DNA from: Planctomycetota bacterium
GTDB taxonomy: Bacteria; Planctomycetota; Phycisphaerae; WQYP01; JAJZKY01
Assembly: GCA_021803885.1 (NCBI GenBank)
Contig: JAJZKY010000011.1
Coordinates: 1-19,045, forward strand
DNA: 19,045 nt
Reading direction: 5' to 3'
Part shown: piece after piece, positions 1 through 8,205 of the stretch
Layout: every line of letters begins with the position of its first letter
Numbering within the stretch: the first letter of the stretch is position 1
Program-made: the position numbers and the translations under genes
Notes under the pieces: generated by a model
The model's input: the letters and a program-made list of their open reading frames with translations, nothing else
Database searches by the model: none
What the model was told of the DNA's origin: nothing

Positions 1-1
1 A

Positions 2-1045
2 GTTGCTAAATGCCAGGCGTTACTGGAAGAGGCACTGGCAGCGCGGCAGGGTAGCCGATATACCCTGGCGTTAATCCGGCAGACCTCGCCGGCGGCTTTA
101 AGTCAAGCCAAGGCCCAGGTGGCCATGGCGCGTGCGTCGATAGCCACCGCCAAGGCGGGTGTGGCCCAGGCGGCGGCCGCGTTGGATCAGGCCCAGGCGC
201 AGGTGGCGGCGGCCATAGCAGCCATAGCTGGTGCCCAGGCGGATGTGGTGGCCGATGCGGCCACGAAGGTGAAGGCGGCGGCGGACTATCGGCGTTACCG
301 TGCGCTGTTAAAGACGGGGGATGTTACGCCCCAACAGGTAGATTCATATCGGGCCGCCGCCGAAAGTGCCAAGGCGATTCTGGCCGCCGCCGGCAAGACG
401 GTTTTATCGCGTCGCGCGCAACTCGTGGAGGCGAAAGCGAAAGTGGAGGCGGCGCGGGAAAATGAGGTAGCCGCCGCCGCTCAGCTGATCCAGGCCCGGG
501 CCAATTTACTCAAGGCCTTAGCACAGCAAGCCGCCGTCAATGTGGTTCCGCAACAGATCGGCAAAACACAAAGCAGTGTCAGCGGTAACCTCGGACGCAT
601 TGATGAAGCCCGGGCGGAATTGCGGCAGGCGGAGTTGAATTTATCGTATTGTACGATTCGTGCCGCCGTCAGCGGCTATGTGACCAAGAAATCGGTGGAT
701 CCGGGCAATTATGTCACTGTTGGGCAATCCCTCATGGCGTTGGTACGTCCGCGGATGTGGGTGGTGGCGAATTTCAAGGAGACGGATTTAACGTCTATGA
801 AACCGGGCGATCCGGCCACGATAGAAATTGATGCCTATCCGCAGTACACATTTCATGGCTATGTCCAGAGCATTCAGGCGGGTTCTGGCGCGGCGTTTTC
901 GCTCTTGCCGCCGGAGAATGCCACGGGCAATTTCGTCAAGGTGGTGCAGCGTATACCGGTGAAGATTGTCTTTAAGGATTTACCGAAACCCATGCCGTAT
1001 CTGGCCATGGGCATGTCCGCGGTACCGGAGGTCAAGGTGCGATGA
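2..1045 (+). CDS. EmrA/HlyD-family membrane fusion protein (5' partial)
   Basis: Periplasmic adaptor of a tripartite efflux pump, linking an inner-membrane MFS transporter to a TolC-type channel. The frame is open from base 2, so the N-terminal membrane anchor and first lipoyl half lie outside the window; the ATG at 119 is internal. The first half is a long Ala/Gln/Lys-rich alpha-helical hairpin. It is followed by the classic EmrA signature: LNLSYCTIRAAVSGYV, the NFKETDL beta-barrel segment, DAYPQYTFHGYV, and SLLPPENATGNFVKVVQRIPV. These match the EmrA/VceA group closely. The stop codon overlaps the start of the next gene (ATGA), and the last codons carry that gene's ribosome binding site. 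Family assignment is very secure; the exported substrate is unknown. Confidence 0.95.
   Translation, partial: VAKCQALLEEALAARQGSRYTLALIRQTSPAALSQAKAQVAMARASIATAKAGVAQAAAALDQAQAQVAAAIAAIAGAQADVVADAATKVKAAADYRRYRALLKTGDVTPQQVDSYRAAAESAKAILAAAGKTVLSRRAQLVEAKAKVEAARENEVAAAAQLIQARANLLKALAQQAAVNVVPQQIGKTQSSVSGNLGRIDEARAELRQAELNLSYCTIRAAVSGYVTKKSVDPGNYVTVGQSLMALVRPRMWVVANFKETDLTSMKPGDPATIEIDAYPQYTFHGYVQSIQAGSGAAFSLLPPENATGNFVKVVQRIPVKIVFKDLPKPMPYLAMGMSAVPEVKVR
998..1045 (+). repeat. 48-nt perfect direct repeat, copy 1
   Basis: The last 16 codons of the intact fusion-protein gene, including the stop. Every base is identical to 2826-2873, at the end of the vestigial second copy. It encodes YLAMGMSAVPEVKVR and contains the downstream gene's Shine-Dalgarno and start codon. 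Confidence 0.97.
1027..1032 (+). promoter_or_regulatory. Ribosome binding site inside the fusion-protein gene, for the first MFS gene
   Basis: GGAGGT lies 9 nt before the ATG at 1042, inside the last codons of the upstream gene. Together with the ATGA overlap it fixes the start at 1042 and predicts translational coupling. Confidence 0.85.
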
Positions 1046-2664
1046 CTTCCGGTTCCATGGCTCTGTCTCCCAGCTCCGACGTTGCGTCCCCCCGGCGTAT
1101 CAGCCCTTGGATTATTACGCCGGTGGTCAGTCTGGCGGCGTTCATGGAAGTGCTGGACACCACTATTGTGAACTCTGCCTTGCCGCATATCGCCGGTAGT
1201 CTGGCGCAGAGCGTGGATGATACCACCTGGATATTAACCACGTATCTGGTGGCCAACGCCATTGTTTTGCCGCTTAACGGTTATCTCAGCGCCTGGTTTG
1301 GCCGGAAGCGGTATTTTATGAGCTGTCTGGTCATTTTTACCCTCAGTTCATTCATGTGCGGCATAGCGCCAAATTTTGCCGCGCTTCTGATATTCCGCAT
1401 TATTCAAGGTTTGGGGGGTGGAGGTTTGCAGCCCGGCACGCAAGCCATTCTAACCGATGCATTTCCACGTGAGAAAGGCGGTCTGGCCCAGGCCATGTTT
1501 GGCATGGTGGTGGTGTTTGGCCCAATTGCAGGCCCATTGCTGGGGGGGTATTTAACCGACAATTACAGTTGGCGCTGGTGTTTTTTAGTCAATGTTCCGG
1601 TGGGACTTTTAGCTATTTTGTTGGTTTTCATTTTAGTGTCCGAGCCGGCGCATCAGCGACGGCTGACCAAAGCAGAAAAACGAAACATCGATTATACCGG
1701 GCTGGGTTTCATGGCGTTGGGATTGGCGGCGCTGCAGATTATGGTGGATCGGGGCGAAGACCTGGACTGGTTTGGTTCGCGTTTTATTGTTATCTGCGCG
1801 ATTGTGGCGGTTTTAGGAATTGCCGCCACGGTAGCCTGGGAGTGGTACAACGATCATCCCATTGTAGATTTGCATTTATTGCGTGAGCGTAATTTGGCCC
1901 TGGCTACAGTGGGCATGTTTTTTCTGGGTGTAATCTTTTACGGCAGCACGGTACTGTTACCTCTGTTAGGGCAAACCCAGATGGGTTATACCGCAACACA
2001 GGGTGGATGGCTGATCGCACCGGCGGGAATGGTGGTGCTCGTTCTCATGCCGATTACCGGCGGCCTGATCACCAAGGTCTCCACGCGCTGGCTTATTTTT
2101 ACGGGCGTAGCCTTTAATGTAGTCGGCCTGATGATGATGGGGCAACTGAGCCTGCATGCGGACTTTGATACGCTGGTTTGGGATCGCATCATTCAGGCGG
2201 CGGGCTTGCCGATGATATTTCTGCCTTTTAACGCCGCCGCGTTCGCCTATGTGGAGCGTTCGCATACCAGTGATGCTTCGGGAATCATTAATCTGGCCAG
2301 AAATATTGGCGGCAGTATCGGCATTTCGCTGACGACAGCGTATATTGCCAACCAATCGCAAGTGCATCAAAACTATCTGGTTGGCAACATCACGCCGCTG
2401 AATCCCGCTGCGCAAGCGACCCTGCATCGTATGCAAACGGCATTGGGATATGGCCCCGCCGGCCCGATTTATTTACTACGTTCCGCAGAGTCGCATATAT
2501 ATGCCATCTTGGATTTACAAACTCACATGCTGGGATATATAGATGCTTTCCATCTTTTGGCGGTGTCTTGTCTTTGTATTGCCCCCATCGCTTTTTATGT
2601 AAAGAGCGTTACTTCGAGAGCGGTATTGGCAACGGCTGTAGCGCGGAAGAGAGGTGTGGCATGA
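1042..2664 (+). CDS. EmrB/QacA-type DHA2 MFS drug transporter, first copy
   Basis: Proton-driven inner-membrane exporter, 540 residues, expected to have 14 transmembrane helices as in the DHA2 family. Helix 1 carries the MFS motif D1 region FMEVLDTTIVNSALPHIAG. Motif A is seen as GYLSAWFGRKRYF, and the antiporter motif C region as GPIAGPLLGGYL followed by SWRWCFLVNVPVG. It works with the adjacent EmrA-type adaptor. The ATG overlaps the adaptor's stop, and a strong GGAGGT precedes it by 9 nt. Its own stop overlaps the start of the vestigial adaptor gene (ATGA at 2661-2664). It is clearly a paralogue of the gene at 2870: both proteins align along their length, with near-identical stretches such as YLVANAIVLPLNG and DASGIINLARNIGGSIGIS. 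Substrate unknown. Confidence 0.96.
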   Translation: MTSGSMALSPSSDVASPRRISPWIITPVVSLAAFMEVLDTTIVNSALPHIAGSLAQSVDDTTWILTTYLVANAIVLPLNGYLSAWFGRKRYFMSCLVIFTLSSFMCGIAPNFAALLIFRIIQGLGGGGLQPGTQAILTDAFPREKGGLAQAMFGMVVVFGPIAGPLLGGYLTDNYSWRWCFLVNVPVGLLAILLVFILVSEPAHQRRLTKAEKRNIDYTGLGFMALGLAALQIMVDRGEDLDWFGSRFIVICAIVAVLGIAATVAWEWYNDHPIVDLHLLRERNLALATVGMFFLGVIFYGSTVLLPLLGQTQMGYTATQGGWLIAPAGMVVLVLMPITGGLITKVSTRWLIFTGVAFNVVGLMMMGQLSLHADFDTLVWDRIIQAAGLPMIFLPFNAAAFAYVERSHTSDASGIINLARNIGGSIGISLTTAYIANQSQVHQNYLVGNITPLNPAAQATLHRMQTALGYGPAGPIYLLRSAESHIYAILDLQTHMLGYIDAFHLLAVSCLCIAPIAFYVKSVTSRAVLATAVARKRGVA

Positions 2665-2825
2665 ACAAAATCCAGTTTGCGTATGCGTGTAAATCGCTGA
2701 TGGTTTGTACACTTGGAGAAGCCTTTTTAAAGGATAACCATATTGCCGGGGCATTGGGAAAGACGGGCGATCTGCAAGGCCCATTAATAAAAATTGGATT
2801 TAAATATTTATCAAAAAATATGTCC

Positions 2826-2873
2826 TATCTGGCCATGGGCATGTCCGCGGTACCGGAGGTCAAGGTGCGATGA
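2826..2873 (+). repeat. 48-nt perfect direct repeat, copy 2
   Basis: Base-for-base identical to 998-1045, although the DNA just upstream is strongly diverged. It covers the end of the vestigial adaptor and the ribosome binding site of the second MFS gene. Confidence 0.97.
2855..2860 (+). promoter_or_regulatory. Ribosome binding site for the second MFS gene
   Basis: GGAGGT 9 nt before the ATG at 2870, with the same spacing and context as at 1027-1032. Confidence 0.85.
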
Positions 2874-4456
2874 GCGTTATTCAAGCCGGTGAACTGCTTA
2901 CGCCGCGTCGGGCGTTTAATCCCTGGATGGTGGCGCCCGTCGTGGCGATGGCGGCGTTCATGGAAGTGCTGGACACTACCATTGTAAATGTAGCCTTGCC
3001 GCATATTGCCGGTAATATGTCCACCAGCATTGATCAAAGTACCTGGGTGCTGACCAGTTATCTGGTGGCCAACGCCATTGTTCTACCGCTTAACGGTTTT
3101 ATGTCCGCCGTCTTCGGTCGCAAGCGTTATTTTCTGGCGTGCATGACTCTATTCACATTAAGTTCCCTGATGTGTGGCATGGCGCCGACCTTTGGTACGT
3201 TGCTGATGTTCCGTGTATTGCAGGGGCTGGGCGGCGGCGGCTTACAACCCGGCGCCCAGGCTATATTGCGGGACATATTCCCCCTGCAAAAAATTGGTAC
3301 CGCCATGGCCTTATACGGAATTGTCGTAATTGTCGCACCGGTGCTGGGACCAGTGTTAGGTGGGTGGATTACAGACAGTTTTTCCTGGCGCTGGTGTTTT
3401 TTAATCAATGTTCCCATTGGAATAGTGTCGGTATTCCTGCTGTCCATTCTGCTGCGGGAATCGGCAGACCAGCGCCGTATTAAACTGCGCGATACCGGAT
3501 TTGATTATGTCGGCTTGAGCTTGATGGTAGTCGGCCTGGCCGCCTTGCAAATTATGCTGGATCGGGGCGAAAATGCGGATTGGTTCGGTTCGTTGTTGAT
3601 CCGTGTGCTGGCGGTGGTGGCGGTGCTGGGATTAGTCAGTGCTTTTGTCTGGGAATGGTATCAGGAACATCCTATTGTGAATCTGCGAATGTTAGAGGAT
3701 CGCAATTTTGGTCTGGCCACAGTGGGCATGTTTCTTTTCGGCGGAATTCTGTATTCGAGCACCACTTTACTTCCTTTAATGGTCCAGACGCTCATGGGCT
3801 ATGACGCCCGACTGGCAGGTCTGGTGTTGGCTCCGGGTGGAATGGTGGTATTTTTTCTTATGCCGCTGGTTGGATTTCTGGTGCCGCGAGTCCCCACACG
3901 CTGGCTGATTTGTTTGGGGGTTCTGGGAAATGTGGTGGCCCTGATGATGATGGCCAAGTTAAACCTTCAGGCTAGCTTCATGGCCCTGGCGATCTGCCGT
4001 TCCGTGCAGGGACTCGGTTTGGCTTTTCTGTTTGTGCCGTTTAATACTGCAGCCTTTGGCTTCATCAGTAAAAGAAATCTCAGTGACGCCTCCGGAATCA
4101 TTAATTTAGCCAGGAATATCGGAGGCAGTATCGGCATTTCCTGTGCTGTTGCATTCGTCAAAAACAATTCTCAGGTTCATCAGATGTATCTGGTGGGAAA
4201 TGCAAATCTCCTGAACCGGTCTTATCATTCGGGCCTCGCGGGCCTGCAGGCCGCACTGGTTCATGCCGGAGTTTCAGTTTCTTCAGCACTACATGAAGCC
4301 CAATCCATTATGTATAATTCAATACGCCAACATGCCGGTATGATGGCGTATGTTACCGCCTATCAATATTTGGCGGCGTTGTTTTTACTGGTCATACCGG
4401 TGGCGTTGCTTTTGCGTACCCCGCGGTTTCATGAAGAACCGCAGGTCATGGACTAA
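2870..4456 (+). CDS. EmrB/QacA-type DHA2 MFS drug transporter, second copy
   Basis: A second 528-residue DHA2 exporter, homologous along its length to the gene at 1042. It has FMEVLDTTIVNVALPHIAG in helix 1, motif A as GFMSAVFGRKRYF, GPVLGPVLGGWI for motif C, then SWRWCFLINVPIG. Fourteen membrane helices are expected from the family. The ATG overlaps the stop of the vestigial adaptor and has a GGAGGT 9 nt upstream. The outer-membrane factor gene starts 31 nt after its stop. With no intact adaptor of its own in the window it probably shares the one upstream, perhaps to widen the substrate range. N-terminal codon use is similar to copy 1, while much of the rest has diverged, so the duplication is not recent. 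Confidence 0.96.
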   Translation: MSVIQAGELLTPRRAFNPWMVAPVVAMAAFMEVLDTTIVNVALPHIAGNMSTSIDQSTWVLTSYLVANAIVLPLNGFMSAVFGRKRYFLACMTLFTLSSLMCGMAPTFGTLLMFRVLQGLGGGGLQPGAQAILRDIFPLQKIGTAMALYGIVVIVAPVLGPVLGGWITDSFSWRWCFLINVPIGIVSVFLLSILLRESADQRRIKLRDTGFDYVGLSLMVVGLAALQIMLDRGENADWFGSLLIRVLAVVAVLGLVSAFVWEWYQEHPIVNLRMLEDRNFGLATVGMFLFGGILYSSTTLLPLMVQTLMGYDARLAGLVLAPGGMVVFFLMPLVGFLVPRVPTRWLICLGVLGNVVALMMMAKLNLQASFMALAICRSVQGLGLAFLFVPFNTAAFGFISKRNLSDASGIINLARNIGGSIGISCAVAFVKNNSQVHQMYLVGNANLLNRSYHSGLAGLQAALVHAGVSVSSALHEAQSIMYNSIRQHAGMMAYVTAYQYLAALFLLVIPVALLLRTPRFHEEPQVMD

Positions 4457-4487
4457 AGGTTCAGGCTCTTATTCAGGAGTTATTCCC

Positions 4488-5918
4488 ATGTGGTTAAAAA
4501 AGAAAATTTGTGTTCTGGTGATTCTGACCGCCGCCTTGGCCGGGTGTGTGAATCAAAAAGAAGAAGTCATGCACTATCGGAAGGTCCTGCACAGCAAGCC
4601 TGCCACCAGCGCAGCGCAGCTGATTGTGCCGGCCAGGCTGACTTTGGCTGATGCGCTGCGACTGGCCAATGACAACAATGAACAGCTGGCCATTGCGGGG
4701 GAAAATTATCTGCAGGCTCTGATCGCCAAAGACAAAGCTTTCTCCACGTTTATGCCTACGGTAGGAGTGGGGGCACAGGACTTTCAAATGCATGAATACA
4801 ATACCAGCGGCCTGCCGCCGGGAATTGGCAATTTCTTTCAGACCCATTATTTCAACGTACCGCTGCAAACGCAGTTGAATGTCAATGTGCTCCGAGACGC
4901 CACCGCTATTTCCGCCGCCGGCGCCTATGCCGATCAGCGTAAGGCGTTACTGCTGGATTTGCAGTCCAATATCCTCCTGGAGGTAGCCGAAACCTATTAT
5001 CAGGTCTTAAGCGATCAACGTGCGGTGGCGGTATTGCGGCAAACCCTGCGGGTGCAGCAGGCTAATGTCGTCAGCCAGACCAACAAGGAAAAGGCGGGCA
5101 TTGCCCTGCGGCTGTCGGTATTGCAATCCCGGGCCGATGAGGCCAAAACCCGTGTGCAGCTTACAGAGACGGAGAATTATGTGCTCCAGGGCCGAGCTAC
5201 ATTGGCGTTTCTTATTGGCGTACCGACACTCAATGGCGCACGATTGCTGAATCAATTTAATCCACCTCATCACCTTCCGGATTTAAGCCGGCTGGACCAG
5301 ATTGCCCTGCGGCAGCGGCAGGACCTGCAGGCGGCCGGGTATGCGGTGGCCGGCGCGGAGAAAAACGTTTCCGCCGCTATTGCGGAGTATTTTCCTTCCG
5401 TGTCCATTGATTTTGATACCTTTTTATACAAGGAACAGTTTCCCAGCGACAGCTGGTGGAGCGGCTTATTTAGTGCCAATTTTCCGATTTTTGAAGGCGG
5501 CCTGATCTATCAGAATATCCGCATAGCCTATTCGCAGATGCGGCAGGCAATGCTGCAGCGGCAGCTGTTGGCGCGGCAGATACTGGAAGAGGTGCGTATA
5601 GCGCGTGCGGACTGGTTGACCAGTGTGCGTTTGACGGCCAATTTAAAAACGGAGATGCGTGCGGCGCAGGCGGCCTATCATCAGGCCCAGCACTCATATA
5701 ATGCCGGTGTGACCACGAATCTGGATGTCATCACGGCGCAGGATTTGGCGTTATCCGCCCAGCTGGCTTACCAGCAGGCCCGTTATAACCAGAGAGTCCG
5801 CATGCTTAATCTGTTCCGCCAGACGGGGCGCCTGACCTATCCCATTATCGCGCAGCTGGCCCAAGAGGTCCATCAGCACCGCACTACGGTGGCCGTGCTG
5901 AAAAAACGCGTTAATTAG
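4488..5918 (+). CDS. TolC/OprM-type outer-membrane efflux lipoprotein
   Basis: Outer-membrane channel of the pump, 476 residues from the ATG at 4488. I chose this start because AGGAG lies 8 nt upstream and the protein then begins with a clean lipoprotein signal: MWLKKK, a hydrophobic stretch, and the lipobox LAGC with Cys20 as the expected lipidated residue. The longer frame back to 4350 would overlap the MFS gene and put an odd Trp/Arg-rich extension in front of the signal. The mature part has the two-fold outer-efflux-protein layout, each half opening with a motif like LTLADALRLANDNN or LSRLDQIALRQRQDL, then long coiled helices, with NAGVTTNLDVITAQ in the second half. It is the last gene of the operon that starts before the window. 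It ends in a Lys/Arg tail. Confidence 0.95.
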   Translation: MWLKKKICVLVILTAALAGCVNQKEEVMHYRKVLHSKPATSAAQLIVPARLTLADALRLANDNNEQLAIAGENYLQALIAKDKAFSTFMPTVGVGAQDFQMHEYNTSGLPPGIGNFFQTHYFNVPLQTQLNVNVLRDATAISAAGAYADQRKALLLDLQSNILLEVAETYYQVLSDQRAVAVLRQTLRVQQANVVSQTNKEKAGIALRLSVLQSRADEAKTRVQLTETENYVLQGRATLAFLIGVPTLNGARLLNQFNPPHHLPDLSRLDQIALRQRQDLQAAGYAVAGAEKNVSAAIAEYFPSVSIDFDTFLYKEQFPSDSWWSGLFSANFPIFEGGLIYQNIRIAYSQMRQAMLQRQLLARQILEEVRIARADWLTSVRLTANLKTEMRAAQAAYHQAQHSYNAGVTTNLDVITAQDLALSAQLAYQQARYNQRVRMLNLFRQTGRLTYPIIAQLAQEVHQHRTTVAVLKKRVN

Positions 5919-5961
5919 AAACGGCGTAAGAAATATTGGCCATTTTATGCGACTTTTTTTC

Positions 5962-5973
5962 GTAACCGTTTAC
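5962..5973 (+). repeat. GTAACCGTTCAC-family motif (one mismatch)
   Basis: GTAACCGTTTAC followed by GGCC. With the reverse-oriented GTAAATGGTTAC at 6071-6082 it brackets 121 nt in inverted orientation (11 of 12 matches between the arms). Confidence 0.6.
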
Positions 5974-6041
5974 GGCCATGCCAATGGGCCAGAGTTATGG
6001 TAGCTCCGGCTTACATCATAGATGGGGGCACTCCTTGTGGC

Positions 6042-6058
6042 GCAGGCTTCCAGCCTGC
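6042..6058. repeat. Perfect 7-bp intergenic hairpin
   Basis: GCAGGCT, loop TCC, AGCCTGC, in the context TGGCGCAGGCTTCCAG. It belongs to a group of short G/C-rich hairpins with 2- to 5-nt loops that recur in every long gene-free stretch here except the last. Confidence 0.75.
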
Positions 6059-6082
6059 CCAGTCGCCTTCGTAAATGGTTAC

Positions 6083-6208
6083 GGCAATTCTTTATCTCCC
6101 CCATCATTATCGCATCACGGTACCGCCAAATCCCATTTTAGCCGCGTGGCTTTGGCCCGCGCGTAAACTCTAAAAATCTCGCCCTTGCTAAAAAAAATGG
6201 CCGCACCT
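6083..6208 (+). repeat. Dispersed ~126-nt element E, copy 1
   Basis: Clearly similar in the same orientation to 18310-18436. Shared blocks include GGCAATTCTT, CCCCCATCATT, CATTTTAGCCGCGTGG, TTGGCCCGCGCGT and an A-rich tract followed by GG(C/T)(C/A)GCACC. Its core can fold as CGCG-T-GGC, loop TTTG, GCC-CGCG. Both copies lie downstream of a plus-strand gene. Confidence 0.85.
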
Positions 6209-6328
6209 GTTGGATGTGTACCATGGAAAATCCGAAATTGATCATGCACTTGCCCGTGGTCAATAGGCGGGTGTTGGAAAACCGGCCGGTATGATTTATT
6301 CTGCTTTTTCGTGTAAAGTGACCAATGT

Positions 6329-7780
6329 GTGACTGATAACAGGATGAATAATCAACCCAATGTCAATTTCAGTTCGCGTACCGAACCGGGAACACTGGCG
6401 ACGCTTTTACGTCTGGCGTTTCCCACGATCGCCGGAACTATCAGCTACACGCTCATGCAGTTCATGGACGGCTGGATGCTGGCGTTACTGGATAGGACCG
6501 AAGGCGGACATGGCGTCAACTTGGCTGCCTCGTTTAACGGCGGAATTACTGTATGGGTGCTGGTGTCGGCTTGTGTAGGCGTGGCGGGAGTTATCAATGC
6601 CCTTTCGGCACAATCCATGGGCCGGGGGGAGTATAACGCCCCGGCGTGTTTTACCTGGCAGGGATTGTGGCTGGCAACAGTGGCATCGGCAGTGTTTTAT
6701 GCCTTGATTCCGGTGGTTCCGTGGTGGTTTGAGCTGTTAGGGCACCATAATCCACTCTTACATCTGGAAACGCTTTTCGCCCAAATCATGCTGGCGATCG
6801 CTCCCATCAGTTTTGCCAACGCCGTCCTGGGCAATTTTTTTCTGGGTGTGCATCGTCCGATACATCAGTTTACCGCCGGCGCTGTGGGCAATGTGGTGAA
6901 TGTAGTACTCGATTGGATACTTATTTTTGGCCATCTGGGCGCACCACGTTTAGGCTTGTTGGGGGCCGCTCTGGCTACCAGTATAGCCTCCGGAGTCTCG
7001 CTGGTGCTTCTGCTGATTATTTTTTTTGCACGGCCCTATCGGGTCAAGTTTGAAACCCTTCGCGCCTGGCGTTTGGATATAAGGAAATTATGGCAGGTGT
7101 TGCGGATCGGCTTACCGGCAGGGGTACAATCTTCAAGTGATATTCTGTGCTGGACAATATTTTCTCTGGCCTGGGTAGACCATTTTGGTGCTGCGGCCGC
7201 GGAAGCTCAAAGTGCGGTCATGCGTTATCTGAGCTTATCGTTTATGCCGGCTGTGGGAATGAGCATGGCGGCGTGCGCATTGGTGGGTAAACGTATAGGT
7301 CAAAGCGACCAGGTTGGCGCCAAATCCGCGGCCCGATGGGCGGTAACCATCAGCGTAATCTACATGGGGTTTTGTGGATTGATATTTTTATTTTGGCGCG
7401 GCGCTTTGGCACATTTCATGCTTGGCCCGCCGGCGCAGCGGCATATAGCAGAAAATTTACTGATATTCTCCGCAATATTTCAGATATTTGACGGCATGAA
7501 TATTGTGTATCTTGGAGCCTTACGCGGAGCTGGTGATACACTGGTACCAACATTGTATACTACGGCTTTAGCCTGGGGACTTTGCGTGGGCGGCGGAGGA
7601 GTGGTGATGTGGCTGAAGCCACAATGGGGCGCTCCCGGCCCATGGGTAATGGCCACGTTGTATGTTTGTATTTCCGGTATTTGGAGTTTTTGGCGTTGGA
7701 AAAGCCAGGCCTGGCTCAAATTCAATATTCTTGGCGCGCGTTTAACGCAACGGAGTCCTTCATCGGATAGAGGCGCCTGA
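6329..7780 (+). CDS. MATE-family multidrug efflux transporter
   Basis: Cation-coupled inner-membrane exporter, 483 residues, within the usual MATE length. Two homologous halves of six helices are expected. Visible family features are the N-terminal LRLAFPTIAGTISYTLMQFM, the loop SAQSMGRGEY after helix 2-3 (MATE typical A-Q-x-x-G-x-G), FFLGVHRPIHQFTAGAVGNV in helix 5, GLPAGVQSSSDI opening the second half, and YLGALRGAGDTLVPT near the end. The open frame begins at a GTG (6329); an ATG at 6344 is an alternative with no better ribosome binding site. It follows the EmrAB-TolC type genes in the same direction but is separated by 410 nt of repeats, so probably has its own promoter. Substrate unknown. 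Confidence 0.93.
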   Translation: MTDNRMNNQPNVNFSSRTEPGTLATLLRLAFPTIAGTISYTLMQFMDGWMLALLDRTEGGHGVNLAASFNGGITVWVLVSACVGVAGVINALSAQSMGRGEYNAPACFTWQGLWLATVASAVFYALIPVVPWWFELLGHHNPLLHLETLFAQIMLAIAPISFANAVLGNFFLGVHRPIHQFTAGAVGNVVNVVLDWILIFGHLGAPRLGLLGAALATSIASGVSLVLLLIIFFARPYRVKFETLRAWRLDIRKLWQVLRIGLPAGVQSSSDILCWTIFSLAWVDHFGAAAAEAQSAVMRYLSLSFMPAVGMSMAACALVGKRIGQSDQVGAKSAARWAVTISVIYMGFCGLIFLFWRGALAHFMLGPPAQRHIAENLLIFSAIFQIFDGMNIVYLGALRGAGDTLVPTLYTTALAWGLCVGGGGVVMWLKPQWGAPGPWVMATLYVCISGIWSFWRWKSQAWLKFNILGARLTQRSPSSDRGA

Positions 7781-7795
7781 CTCAATATTATAAAC

Positions 7796-7819
7796 ATTCA
7801 CGGGGCCATAACCGTGAAT
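7796..7819. repeat. 8-bp hairpin just after the MATE gene
   Basis: ATTCACGG and CCGTGAAT flank an 8-nt loop (GGCCATAA), 15 nt after the stop. It is related to the GTAACCGTTCAC motif family (compare TTCACAGGTCCATAAC near 12724). No T-run follows, so a classic intrinsic terminator is doubtful; it could still protect a 3' end. Confidence 0.55.
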
Positions 7820-7840
7820 AATAAACAATTAACAATGAAT

Positions 7841-7921
7841 AATGAATAATGAATAGAATGTAGAAATTAGAAGTTAGGACGAAGGACAAGGGTGCGAGCC
7901 GGCGAGTTTATCCCGCCGGAA
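7841..7921 (+). repeat. Dispersed ~80-nt element D, copy 1, with hairpin
   Basis: Matches 15401-15479 in the same orientation. Both start with AATGA(A/G)TAAT, continue through ATAGAA..TAGAA.TTAGAA and end with a hairpin around GTTTATCCC. Here the hairpin (7899-7919) pairs CCGGCG with CGCCGG. Confidence 0.85.
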
Positions 7922-7990
7922 ATGAATAATGAATAAAGACAAAACAATTTGACAACAATCACACGACAACACGACGAACAACGAACAAAA

Positions 7991-8077
7991 GACTATTGTG
8001 ACTTTGGCGCTTTTAAGTGTTGTGCGGCGTAATGTCTCATTAAGGCCACCAAGCCGTCTCATTATTCATTATTCATT
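7991..8077 (-). repeat. Dispersed ~87-nt element A, copy 1
   Basis: Read on the minus strand it opens with three AATGAATA-type units, then GAGACGGC, GGCCTTAATGAGAC, TTACGC, ACACTTAAAAG and AAGTCAC. It matches 18661-18745 well and 12806-12888 less well. As at the 18661 copy, GTTCGTTGTTCGT-like satellite DNA follows. Confidence 0.88.
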
Positions 8078-8205
8078 GAGGCGCAGCTTTGGTGGCAGAT
8101 GCGAGCCAATATATATACGTAACAATTACTTGGTGGATAAACCATCGCGTCCGCCCAAAGTGAAGAAAAGCCGCTGAACATGCAGGAAACCTGCATAAAC
8201 AGCAA

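Larger units (their letters stand above)
2661..2873 (+). pseudogene. Vestigial second EmrA/HlyD adaptor gene (70-codon remnant, frame kept)
   Basis: An open 70-codon frame starts in the ATGA overlap with the first MFS gene and ends in the ATGA overlap with the second. It sits exactly where an adaptor gene belongs. Its last ~27 residues match the end of the intact adaptor (KIGFKYLSKNMSYLAMGMS against KIVFKDLPKPMPYLAMGMS, then identical). A short upstream stretch, ALGKTGDL, resembles ALLKTGDV of the adaptor's helical hairpin, so the middle seems to have been lost in frame. The hairpin, lipoyl and most of the beta-barrel parts are gone, so it cannot work as an adaptor. The region is more A/T-rich than its neighbours. 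AGAGGT lies shortly before its ATG, so it may still be translated and couple the two MFS genes. A new short peptide is possible but less likely. Confidence 0.8.
5919..6328. other. Gene-free interval: dispersed repeats
   Basis: 410 nt between the channel gene and the MATE gene. It holds two oppositely oriented GTAAC-type 12-mers, a perfect hairpin and a copy of a ~126-nt dispersed element, each listed separately. The 62-codon frame at 5978-6166 runs through these repeats and does not look like a protein. I see no convincing terminator stem followed by a T-run, although a T-run follows position 5953. Confidence 0.7.

Noticed and set aside
4350..4487. 46-residue N-terminal extension of the channel protein
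   Set aside because: It overlaps the MFS gene, hides the lipoprotein signal, and the AGGAG 8 nt before 4488 decides the start.
7407..7422. TGGCACATTTCATGCT, a good match to the sigma-54 -24/-12 promoter
   Set aside because: It lies inside the MATE coding sequence (LAHFML) with no gene start in a suitable place downstream; probably chance.
7832..8077. Clusters of AATGAATA units suggested a CRISPR-like array
   Set aside because: No regular spacers or repeat length; they are low-complexity heads of elements A and D.
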